Shown here piece after piece: positions 16,867 through 24,787 of a stretch of 64,000 bases of DNA. The position numbers and the translations under genes are program-made. How positions within the stretch are numbered: the first letter of the stretch is position 1; every line of letters starts with the position of its first letter. The DNA is from Izhakiella capsodis (lineage in GTDB: Bacteria; Pseudomonadota; Gammaproteobacteria; Enterobacterales; Enterobacteriaceae): NCBI RefSeq assembly GCF_900115045.1, contig NZ_FOVC01000002.1:310001-374000 (forward strand), given 5' to 3'. The notes under the pieces were generated by a model that saw only the letters and a program-made list of their open reading frames with translations, had not been told where the DNA came from and did no database searches.

Positions 16867-17943
16867 CTAAATAGTCATTGCAGAGCTAGAGATAAGTTGT
16901 TGTAGCGCAAACATGCCATCAATTATCCACATAAATGTTAGTCCAATTAACACAATTACTATATTTTTGAAAATCTCCATTTGAAATTGGATATCAGCAA
17001 CGCATATAGCTAACCATTGTTTTGATAAATCAGATAGCATAATCTCGAAGCCATCCAAAGCTGCATATGTCTGCAGATCAATGATGATTTCTTCACTAGG
17101 AAACTTCAATTCGGTTTTACTAAGTGCCTCTCCAATATTCGCAGCTCCTCCTAGTAAAAATTTCCGAGCCTTAACTAATCTCTCTTTATACCATGGCGAA
17201 GAATATTTTGTTAATATATTGATGATTTCTGGAGTAGGCACTCCTGCTTGCAGCAATGAACAAAATGAAACTAAGAACTGGCATCCAATAATCGTTCTAT
17301 AAGTTGAATATATAGGCGCACAATCAATATAACTTCTTATCTTTCCAGTCCATCGAGGAAGAGAAATAAATATAGCCAAAATTAAAACTATCAAACCTGC
17401 CATATAATAAATCAAATCACTCATAATAAATCGAGAAAGATATGCCATCTGTTTTCCAGTTCCGTGCCAGTATTTGACTGGAAGTATTTTCTCAAAAGCA
17501 GGAACTACTTTTGCACCAAAAATGAAAAGATAAAACACCAGGCAACATATAAGTACTATTGGATAAGCTACACCAAAAAGTGATTTTTTAATTTGCTTTT
17601 TAGCTTTTCCAATTTCAATAGCATTTGTTAAAGCTTCACTAAGCTTTCCTGACATCTCACCGGCATTAATTAGAGAGGCTTCCTCCTTGCTTATCCAATC
17701 TGCAATAGCTTCACTAAAGCTACTTCCATTCCGAATTTTTTTTCTCCATGCTATTATTGCAACAGACTCTATTTTCTTTATTTTTTTTCCTTTCCTTGAA
17801 ACATGTTCATACAACGTATCCAGTGCTAAATTTAAAGGAACACCATTTTCTGTGAACCTTGCTAATTTACTATATATCCTGGATCTCTTAGTAAGGGTTA
17901 ATTGAATTCTATTAAAAAACTGATAATTTATAAGGGTTTTCAT
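16867..17943 (-). CDS. pilR: PilR, inner-membrane platform protein (GspF family)
   Basis: 358 residues with the two T2SSF repeats of the GspF/PilC family. The first cytoplasmic repeat holds FTENGVPLNLALDTLYEH and IRNGSSFSEAIADWISKEEASLINAGEMSGKLSEAL. The second holds FLVSFCSLLQAGVPTPEIINIL and FKTxxGGAANIGEAL-like wording. Membrane segments lie near 135-155, 180-195 and at the C-terminus (VIVLIGLTFMWIIDGM). It is the rotor-like base on which the ATPases drive pilin addition. Follows pilQ by 43 bp, and its stop is 250 bp before the second ATPase gene. Confidence 0.88.
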   Translation of the reverse strand: MKTLINYQFFNRIQLTLTKRSRIYSKLARFTENGVPLNLALDTLYEHVSRKGKKIKKIESVAIIAWRKKIRNGSSFSEAIADWISKEEASLINAGEMSGKLSEALTNAIEIGKAKKQIKKSLFGVAYPIVLICCLVFYLFIFGAKVVPAFEKILPVKYWHGTGKQMAYLSRFIMSDLIYYMAGLIVLILAIFISLPRWTGKIRSYIDCAPIYSTYRTIIGCQFLVSFCSLLQAGVPTPEIINILTKYSSPWYKERLVKARKFLLGGAANIGEALSKTELKFPSEEIIIDLQTYAALDGFEIMLSDLSKQWLAICVADIQFQMEIFKNIVIVLIGLTFMWIIDGMFALQQLISSSAMTI

Positions 17944-17986
17944 ATTCTCTCATCGAATGAATTTGTGGGCTATGAGCTATGGGCTA

Positions 17987-19600
17987 TCAGTTTTCAGAGG
18001 AAATATTTCTTTCCATATTTCTAATTCTTTCTTTTCTTTCCTCACTAATATATCCAGTTCCTATTCTCAATCTTGCATCAAAGGGATCGATAACTCCTTC
18101 TATAACCTTTAACCAACCATGCTCATACATTGTCAGAGCATCTAATTCATTGGTCCAGTAGTTATATGCTTCTTCTATCTTATTCTCATAGATGAGCCTT
18201 AATAATTTGTTATCTGTTTTGATTGTTTCAGCAACAACAATTCTACCATTATATCCATTATTGCAGCATTTACATCCGTCAGGATTGTTAATAAAAACAT
18301 GATTAGTATATCCACCTAGATACTCAAGTATACTTTCTTTTTTTATTCCAAATCTGGTGTTTGTTGCACTCGTGCAAAAATTTTTTTTGCAATTATTGCA
18401 TAGTCTTTTCACAAGCCGTTGAGAAATAATACCAGTTAGCAATTTTTGGTCTGTTAATTTGTACTCTTCTACGCCCTGATCTCTAAGTCTGCTTATCACA
18501 GCGATTGCACTGTTAGCATGTATAGATGTCCACACCTGGTGGCCTGTCATAGCCGCAGTGAAAACTAGCTTTATTACAGAGGCATCTCTGGCCTCCCCTG
18601 GCATGATAATATCGGGATCGGATCGTAGAGCTGCTACAATTGCTTTATTATAAGCCATCCCTCTTTCCTCTTCTGTCTCAACATTAGTTACTGATAATTG
18701 GGTAGTGCCTTCAATGTCATATTCAGGAGGATCTTCTATACTTATAATATTTACTGTTTGCTCTTTTTCTATATACATATTCTCTAGTATTATTTTCAGT
18801 GTTGTGGATTTACCTGATCCCGTAGGCCCGGCAACAAGATTTATTCCTTCTGGCTCCATCATTAAATCATTTATAATTCTGACTTGTGACTCATGGAATC
18901 CCATCCCAGACATGTCTGTACGCTGCAACCATTTTTTTTCACCATAAAGCAATCTGGCAACCATATACCTTCCACCTGACGCCAGGGGATTAAATTGCAA
19001 ACGTAGTGACTGTAGTTCTGCGGGCATCAAAATTCGTCCGCCATTGAAAATTCTTGCGGATTGAAAAGCATATAATTTGTAGGTCGCATCAGAGTTGTCG
19101 GCAGCATTATATAATGAGGCGAGCAATGAGTGGGCCTCTCCAGAAGCTATTTCGCCTATCTTATACATATCCCCATTTATTCTGAAGAAAATAGTGGCTT
19201 CGTGCTCTTTAACTTCTATATGAATATCACTGGCTCTTACTTGGCATGCTCTTTTCAATAGCTCAGAAGCAGACTTCTCCATCGGCTGCTCATCTGTAAT
19301 TCTCTCTCTCTCTGAATACGAGTTAGTCTCATATATTTTTCTGATTAAAGACATATTTGCAAAAAAAATATCTTTAATTTTAAATCCTCGTTTATTGCAT
19401 GTAGTTAAAAATGAAATTAGTGTTAGGTTTTTTTTGTTATTGATTTCTACAATGATGTCACCATCTGAAAATAATATGCAAATTCTTTTGAGATTATCTG
19501 GTACTTTAAATCGCTTATCCGACAAGGTTATCAATTTCTTGGAGAATAGATGAGATGCATTTTTTTCATCTATGACTTTTCCTTCATTAATATTAATCAT
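17987..19600 (-). CDS. pilQ: PilQ, extension ATPase (GspE/PilB family)
   Basis: 537 residues. An N-terminal regulatory domain precedes the RecA-like core: ASDIHIEV near residue 117, Walker A GPTGSGKSTTLKIIL near 258, Asp box IISIEDPPEYDIEG, Walker B DPDIIMPGEARDASVIKLVFTAAMTGHQVWTSIHANS, and two Cys pairs (CNNCKKNFC near 400, CKCCNNGYNGR near 443) that form the zinc-binding tetracysteine motif of extension ATPases. The usual GEIRD is GEARD here. Start set by AGAGG six bases before the ATG. It powers pilus polymerisation with PilR. Confidence 0.92.
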   Translation of the reverse strand: MININEGKVIDEKNASHLFSKKLITLSDKRFKVPDNLKRICILFSDGDIIVEINNKKNLTLISFLTTCNKRGFKIKDIFFANMSLIRKIYETNSYSERERITDEQPMEKSASELLKRACQVRASDIHIEVKEHEATIFFRINGDMYKIGEIASGEAHSLLASLYNAADNSDATYKLYAFQSARIFNGGRILMPAELQSLRLQFNPLASGGRYMVARLLYGEKKWLQRTDMSGMGFHESQVRIINDLMMEPEGINLVAGPTGSGKSTTLKIILENMYIEKEQTVNIISIEDPPEYDIEGTTQLSVTNVETEEERGMAYNKAIVAALRSDPDIIMPGEARDASVIKLVFTAAMTGHQVWTSIHANSAIAVISRLRDQGVEEYKLTDQKLLTGIISQRLVKRLCNNCKKNFCTSATNTRFGIKKESILEYLGGYTNHVFINNPDGCKCCNNGYNGRIVVAETIKTDNKLLRLIYENKIEEAYNYWTNELDALTMYEHGWLKVIEGVIDPFDARLRIGTGYISEERKERIRNMERNISSEN

Positions 19601-19616
19601 CGAAAACCTCTATGCA

Positions 19617-20501
19617 TTATTTTCTATCTATACTTATTAAGTAAACAAGAGGTGTGTCAGATGTAATTCCTTTAGGATAATTTCCGCCAGGATATTCATA
19701 ACTAGCAAGTGCTACAGCTTTAACTTCTCCGCCAAAGCCAATGTTTTTCAATGAATAATATACTATCGGGGGCAGCTTATCGCTGTACTTCAGCATTATG
19801 TTTCTAACATTGCTAATTTTTCGGTATTTATCTGTTTCTTCTGTAACGGTTAAATTTATAAAATCTCCATCGATGATTTTATCATAACCTGTTTTTATTA
19901 CGTGATAGTAAAATCCTGTTGAGTCCTTCCTCACACCTTTTTCATTTATGAATGTATTCATGTATTTTAGTTCGGGACTTAATTCGATTTCCTTCTCTTT
20001 ATCTATCTCCTTGGAGATAATGCTGTTTTCATAATTAAGCTTTTGTATGTTAATCAAAGAATCTAATTCTTTTTCAAATTTTATATTTTTTTCCTCTAAT
20101 AAGTTCAGTTGCTGTTGAATAACTTCTGCATCTTGTTTGTTATTACTTAGTTTTGAACTTATAGATTGGCTGTTTTTTCGATTTATAGAAGAGTTAATTT
20201 TATTTTCTGAATTCTGCTCTGAAAAAACCTGTGCTTGTGTCGATGAAGTGCTACTCATCTCTTTTTTTGAATTTCCGTCATCTCCTTTAGGCTTGTTCGG
20301 AAAATCACTTGTATTCTTTATTTCAGACAGATTAGCTATAATCGTGTTTACCTCCTCTTTATTTTTCTTTTTTACATTACTCAGCTCTTGAGAGTTTATA
20401 GCTGTCATTAGGGGATCTTGTAAAGTAACTTCTGCACAAGCGTAACCAGAATAGATGAATATTAAGATGTATAGTATATTATCAATTTTAAACTTTGCCA
20501 T
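19617..20501 (-). CDS. Periplasmic protein with coiled coil and FKBP-like domain
   Basis: 294 residues. Signal peptide ending ACA/E (residues 1-23), then a polar Ser/Asn/Lys-rich linker (40-125) and a heptad-rich coiled coil (EVIQQQLNLLEEKNIKFEKELDSLINIQKLN, 126-156). Residues 178-294 follow the FKBP/Mip layout: GVRKDSTGFYYHVIKTGYDKIIDGD aligns with the GVxxTxSGLQYxVIxxGxG entry strand, and LPPIVYYSLKNIGFGGEVKAVALASYEYPGG...SDTPLVYLISI with the VIPGWxEALxLMxxG...PxxTLxFxVEL half. The FDSS strand and the active-site Trp are missing, so catalysis is doubtful. It sits between pilP and pilQ, 16 bp before pilQ, where canonical pil operons have no such gene. Probably a pilus-specific chaperone or structural periplasmic piece. 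Confidence 0.6.
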   Translation of the reverse strand: MAKFKIDNILYILIFIYSGYACAEVTLQDPLMTAINSQELSNVKKKNKEEVNTIIANLSEIKNTSDFPNKPKGDDGNSKKEMSSTSSTQAQVFSEQNSENKINSSINRKNSQSISSKLSNNKQDAEVIQQQLNLLEEKNIKFEKELDSLINIQKLNYENSIISKEIDKEKEIELSPELKYMNTFINEKGVRKDSTGFYYHVIKTGYDKIIDGDFINLTVTEETDKYRKISNVRNIMLKYSDKLPPIVYYSLKNIGFGGEVKAVALASYEYPGGNYPKGITSDTPLVYLISIDRK

Positions 20502-20523
20502 AAATGCAACCCTTTTAAACTTA

Positions 20524-21015
20524 TCAATAATTTAAGCAGTTGAGATCGTAACTATTACCAGATGGTAGAAAAGTAACTTTCACATCCCCTTTTTTTATGC
20601 TCGTTACTTCTATTTTTCTTGTTATTAAATCTCCTTTTTTTAGTATTTTCATTCCTTTTCCAGCTATCAAAATCGTGGCTTTTTCAGGACCAATTCCTTC
20701 TTTGAATGTAGACACGAGGTAAATATCTTTTATTTCCCTGTCTCTATTTTCTTTATCAAAAATATCGTCTCTATCCTTTATGCCCAATTCCTTCATGAGA
20801 TTTTTGTTTTTAATCAGAATTTTAAGGTATTCACTTTCACGCTGTATTTCTTCAAACTCCTCCAATTCTTTTTGCAAAGTTTTATCTTTACTATTTAATG
20901 AATTCAGATTGTTTTTTTTATCTGGATTACTATTGGTTTTCACAATAGAGGGTGCTCCCCATGAATTAATGCTCATAAAAAAAAGAAGTGAGAATAATAA
21001 ATATAATCTTTTCAT
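20524..21015 (-). CDS. pilP: PilP-like periplasmic pilus protein
   Basis: 163 residues. Signal peptide cleaved after SWG (MKRLYLLFSLLFFMSINSWG/APS). A charged coiled-coil stretch (TLQKELEEFEEIQRESEYLKILIKNKNLMKEL, about 45-78) is followed by a small beta domain (IYLVSTFKEGIGPEKATILIAGKGMKILKKGDLITRKIEVTSIKKGDVKVTFLPSGNSYDL), the HR/PilP-like fold that ties inner-membrane components to the secretin. Strong AAGGAG ribosome-binding site. It follows the NusG-like gene by 44 bp and so is the first structural gene of the operon. Confidence 0.72.
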   Translation of the reverse strand: MKRLYLLFSLLFFMSINSWGAPSIVKTNSNPDKKNNLNSLNSKDKTLQKELEEFEEIQRESEYLKILIKNKNLMKELGIKDRDDIFDKENRDREIKDIYLVSTFKEGIGPEKATILIAGKGMKILKKGDLITRKIEVTSIKKGDVKVTFLPSGNSYDLNCLNY

Positions 21016-21059
21016 TTAAACTCCTTATCCTACTAAAAATCCTATTAAATAACGTATTT

Positions 21060-21515
21060 CTAATATATCTTTGCATACTTACAAAAGTGTAAAAATTTTT
21101 CATGTTCGTCGTTCATATGGAAAATATTAACTAGTTCATTGGGTATTTCATCTGGTATTCTTTCTTTTTTCAAGTAATCGTCTGTTAAGGCACTTTGCAT
21201 TTCCATAACCTGATTTATTACTTCACTTCTCAATGGTTTGAGCTCCACGCCAAATTTTACGAAATGACTAAAGCCTGGAACAGATTCTATGTCTCTAATT
21301 CTTTGTTTCAATGGATTGAAATAAACAAAAAAATAGCCAGGGAATAAACTTTTTATTGCAGATCTAAGTTCACCACATCGTTTTTTTTTATCAATAACGA
21401 GGGGGGTAAAACTTTTAACCTCCATGTTTTCAAGTAACATCTGAGCCAAAAAAAAATTTCTCACACCTTTTTTGTGACATGCTAAATACCAAAAAAAATC
21501 CATATTTATATCCAT
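21060..21515 (-). CDS. RfaH/NusG-like antiterminator, NGN domain only
   Basis: 151 residues. Residues 8-102 match the NusG N-terminal domain in its RfaH form: FWYLACHKKGVRNFFLAQMLLENMEVKSFTPLV, then SLFPGYFFVYFNP, then ESVPGFSHFVKFGVELKPLRSEVINQVM (compare RfaH PLFPNYLFVEFDP and RGVSHFVRFG). The last ~45 residues contain no KOW motif (GDxVxIxxGxFxG), and only 44 bp separate the stop from pilP, so the C-terminal domain is absent rather than frameshifted. Specialised NusG paralogues bind the paused polymerase at ops elements and promote transcription of long operons. This one heads the pil cluster and has three ops-like repeats upstream, so it probably controls the cluster itself. Start may be Met1 or Met5. 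Confidence 0.8.
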   Translation of the reverse strand: MDINMDFFWYLACHKKGVRNFFLAQMLLENMEVKSFTPLVIDKKKRCGELRSAIKSLFPGYFFVYFNPLKQRIRDIESVPGFSHFVKFGVELKPLRSEVINQVMEMQSALTDDYLKKERIPDEIPNELVNIFHMNDEHEKFLHFCKYAKIY

Positions 21516-21616
21516 ACCGATTTATAAGAAATTCTTTAAAAATCGTGTGCCTATGGTGTATTCACCAATATTCCTTTGGTATGAGAAAGGAAGGCATTAT
21601 TTTGCTGTTTGTAGTA

Positions 21617-21649
21617 GAGCCGTGCGTCTCTATTTATTCTGCGCCTGGG
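21617..21649 (-). repeat. ops/JUMPstart-like repeat, copy 1
   Basis: On the minus strand the core reads CCCAGGCGCAGAATAA, followed by a short hairpin TAGAG/CTCTA. It matches copies 2 and 3 at 13 or more of 16 core positions. Located about 100 bp upstream of the NusG-like gene. Confidence 0.55.
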
Positions 21650-21871
21650 TTTGAGAAATAATGCTTGCATGTCATCATGATAATTGTTGATAAAAATGCA
21701 CGTTGGAGTTCTTAAAACTCACACAATCTTTAAGATGGTAAGATTAAAGCGAAAAGATCCAAGATGGTTTTTTATCTTTTAAAAGATATGTTTTTAGCAT
21801 CCTGCAATAATAGTGAACGGGGGCCACTAATTTATCCGCATAAGGCAGGAGAGCATGATTGAATTATATGT

Positions 21872-21911
21872 GGCCGTTCTCCCGTATGTTTCTCATTACT
21901 CTGCGCCCTGG
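21872..21911 (-). repeat. ops/JUMPstart-like repeat, copy 2
   Basis: Minus-strand core CCAGGGCGCAGAGTAA at 21896-21911, 262 bp from copy 1. The GGGCG(C)AGAGT wording resembles the ops element GGGCGGTAGCGT with two substitutions and one base fewer. Confidence 0.55.
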
Positions 21912-22152
21912 TTAAAATAATAAATTAATTTAGGTATTCAGAATTCATGTTTAAAAATTTGTATATTAATAATATACAAAGCAATAATATCATTTAAGGG
22001 AAAATATATACCAGGAAGAGCTCAGATTATGCGCATGCTGGTTTAAACAATAAAGAGGTATTTTTATAACCTTCTCGTAACATTAGTTGAGGGGTTCCAC
22101 CATTTTCCTTTGGAAGGACACAGTAAACCGTGATTTGGTTACTAATGTTAGT

Positions 22153-22185
22153 AAAGCTGTGCGCTTTTTTTACTTTGCGCCCTGA
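22153..22185 (-). repeat. ops/JUMPstart-like repeat, copy 3
   Basis: Minus-strand core TCAGGGCGCAAAGTAA at 22170-22185, 274 bp from copy 2, with AGTAAA/TTTACT able to pair just downstream. Outside the core it aligns with copy 1 over about 30 bp (AAGCTGTGCGC against GAGCCGTGCGT on the plus strand). Confidence 0.55.
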
Positions 22186-23591
22186 CTTGAAAAAAAACAT
22201 TCAGGTTTTCAGTGCGCCTGATGTTAGTTGCGCTTATTGGTATGATCAAAATCATTTTGTTAGATATTGTTTCTCAGTAGGATGATGATACCAAAGCTAT
22301 TTTTGTCTATAGCAGATTTTCAGCGCCGCTGGTAGTTTTTAAATGGTTTTTTTACTATAAAAATCAATAACCTAATTAGAATTCTTGCATTAATAATTAC
22401 GCACATGGAAATGCGAAATTACACGCTAGCTTATTTTCATTAATCGCTTGCCTGCTGTCAGCATTCAATGTTCACATCTGTCAATCAAGTAGCCTACCTG
22501 TAGAGTTAGAGTCGTTATCTTGCAGCATCGCATGTGTGTGCGTGTGTTACCATGGGTGTGCATGAACTAACAGGTATAATCCTTATGTCCAAATTGTTTC
22601 CTAGCGGCAATAATGACTGGGATAGGAACCTCGTTAAATCGATCCACTGCACCAGTCAATTGCCCTTTAACTTTACCTCCATTGCATCGACTCGCAGTTA
22701 CTGGCTGTGATACCCAGGCAGCAGCACAAAGGCTTGTGAGTTGGGTTAAATTAGCCTCTATTCCGTAGAAGTGTTACTTGACCGTTCGCTGCGGTTGTTA
22801 CCGGATGATACATTACGTAAAAATTTTAAATAAGTAAGGCGTAAGAATGATAGCCTGAGTGTCCCCAAGGATTGCAGCCAGTACCCGCTTCACTTATTTT
22901 TAGTACGGTGACACCGTGGTTTATCACATCTTCCAGCGTCGCCGGGTAAAGTATTAATATCAGACGCGTAGTCAGATAACGATCAAGCACTTCAACAGAA
23001 ATACTCAGGCCCGGCATTTCAGTTTCAAGCTGAGTTTACGCGGTTGTTGGGTGAAGCCTGATGCGATCGCAATGCAAAAAAGAAGGCGTTTGCAGCATTT
23101 TTTTTAGCGCAGAGCTCTTTTAATATCAACAAAAATAGAAAAGCTCTATTCACGTTTCAGAGAGTGATTTTGAACGATGTGAAACACAGGCGATTTTTTT
23201 GGTTTGTTAATAACCCTCTGCTGTCAACCTGACGTGGGTTACCTATAGTACATATGGAGAAGCAATATTATTGAACGTCATTATAACAATCTCAAACACG
23301 TAATCATGATGATCCTGAGGCTATAATTAAAGAAGGCGTAAGTCACAATTAACGACTCAGGATGCGTGCACTACGCACTGGTCAGGCTTAATTCCCCTTG
23401 TATAGCGACGCGTCTGATGAGCAAAGACATGATCGTCTTTCAGTCAGTATGAAAAGCCATTCCAACTCGATCTTTGGAACGGTACCTTGCTCTCCATGCC
23501 TCTTTTACTGATTGCTAAGCGCCCTTTGGCTGTGCGGATCAGGGAGGAAGTGCTGGATTATCCAACTAACAAGAAGCACTGCAGGTTGTAA

Positions 23592-24593
23592 TCAGCCCGG
23601 CCCGCCTACCGAATGGCGTCTTACCAGCGTCGGGCTGAACAAATTTGTCACCTCCGGCAACGGTTTACTATTCGCCAGGGCCAGAGCCAGTTCTGCCGCC
23701 TGCTGCGCCATATTAACTACCGGATAGCGGATGGTTGTCAGCCGTGGACGCACATAGCGTGATACCAGCACATCATCAAAGCCAATCAGCGACATATTTT
23801 CCGGTACGGCGATACCGTTATCACTCATTACCGCCAGCGCGCCAGCTGCCATTGAGTCGTTGTAGCAGGCGACAGCGCTGAAGGTTTTACCTCGCTCCAG
23901 CAGTTCGGTCATTGCCTGCTCACCACCCACTTCATCCGGTTCGCCAAATGCTACCAGCCGCTCATTATCGCTTAACTGATGTTCCTTAAGCGCATCGTAA
24001 TACCCTTGCAGGCGATCCTCAGCGTCGGAAATGGCGTGATTAGAGCAGATAAAGGCGATGTTTTGATGGCCCATTTGAATCAAATGGCGGGTTGCCAGCC
24101 AGGCACCGTAGCGGTCATCTAAGGCAATGCAGCGTTTTTCAAACCCCGGCAGCGCACGGTTTATCAATACCATTCCGGGGATCTGTGTCATCAGGGGAAC
24201 AAGCTCGGCATCGGGAATTTTTTTTGCGTGCACAATAAGCGCACCACAACGATGGCGGATGAGCTGTTCAATCGCCTGATGTTCTTTCTGTTGATTGTGG
24301 TAACCATTACCGATTAGCAAAAAATTGCCGGTCTGATAGGCAATCTGTTCCACGGCTTTAACCATCGCGCCAAAGAAGGGGTCCGAAACGTCGCATACCA
24401 CCAGGCCCATACTTTCAGAGGATTGTTGAGCCAGCGCTCTGGCGTTGGCATTAGGATGGTACTGTAATGCCTCCATCGCGATCAATACGGACTGGCGTGA
24501 GCTTTCACTGGCTTTTGGTGAGTGGTTAATGACACGGGAAACCGTTGCCACCGAGACCCCAGCAAGTCTGGCAACATCCTTAATCGTAGCCAT
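23592..24593 (-). CDS. galR: GalR, galactose operon repressor
   Basis: 333 residues (E. coli 343). LacI-family helix-turn-helix MATIKDVARLAGVSVATVSRVINHSPKAS, hinge helix NANARALAQQ, then a periplasmic-binding-protein-like effector domain nearly identical to GalR (VSDPFFGAMVKAVEQIAYQTGNFLLIGNGYHN, LDDRYGAWLATRHL, CYNDSMAAGALAV, GFDDVLVSRYVRPRLTTIRYP). It represses galactose uptake and use genes until galactose binds. In E. coli galR and lysA are adjacent and convergent; here the pilus block separates them. An operator-like palindrome lies just upstream. Confidence 0.96.
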   Translation of the reverse strand: MATIKDVARLAGVSVATVSRVINHSPKASESSRQSVLIAMEALQYHPNANARALAQQSSESMGLVVCDVSDPFFGAMVKAVEQIAYQTGNFLLIGNGYHNQQKEHQAIEQLIRHRCGALIVHAKKIPDAELVPLMTQIPGMVLINRALPGFEKRCIALDDRYGAWLATRHLIQMGHQNIAFICSNHAISDAEDRLQGYYDALKEHQLSDNERLVAFGEPDEVGGEQAMTELLERGKTFSAVACYNDSMAAGALAVMSDNGIAVPENMSLIGFDDVLVSRYVRPRLTTIRYPVVNMAQQAAELALALANSKPLPEVTNLFSPTLVRRHSVGGPG

Positions 24594-24609
24594 GCGCTAA
24601 TCAGTTCCT

Positions 24610-24625
24610 GGGTAAACGTTTACAT
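24610..24625. promoter_or_regulatory. GalR-type operator upstream of galR
   Basis: GGGTAAACGTTTACAT contains a perfect 12-bp palindrome GTAAACGTTTAC and fits the GalR/GalS consensus GTGNAANCGNTTNCAC. It sits 16 bp before the galR start codon, suited to autorepression. Confidence 0.65.
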
Positions 24626-24787
24626 TGTGCCAGTGTTGCGGAAAATTCCATACACTTCAAGCCAATATAATGCCGGTGAGCTCGCAAAGCTGACAGAATA
24701 TTGTTAAATCTCATCAGCAGCCAGGAGGGAGTTGACCACTTAAAGCTGTTATTCTTGAGCAATATTGACTGGCAAGCGGAGTAGCGA

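Larger units (their letters stand above)
21516..23591. other. Long leader/intergenic region between galR and the pil cluster
   Basis: 2.1 kb with no convincing protein gene. The half nearest the pilus genes is AT-rich and carries three ops-like repeats plus two weaker look-alikes near 22206-22225 and 22320. A GT-rich stretch lies at about 22530-22560. The half nearest galR has balanced composition and scattered short frames (for example 22826-23017 minus) with no recognisable product. The promoter of the pil operon must lie here unless it is read from galR. Confidence 0.5.

Noticed and set aside
22826..23017. Minus-strand 63-codon frame as a gene
   Set aside because: No ribosome-binding site, no recognisable domain, and it lies in DNA with many short random frames.
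2905..23591. Integrative element with attachment sites
   Set aside because: I compared the two edges by eye and found no tRNA gene, integrase or convincing direct repeat, so no att sites are called.
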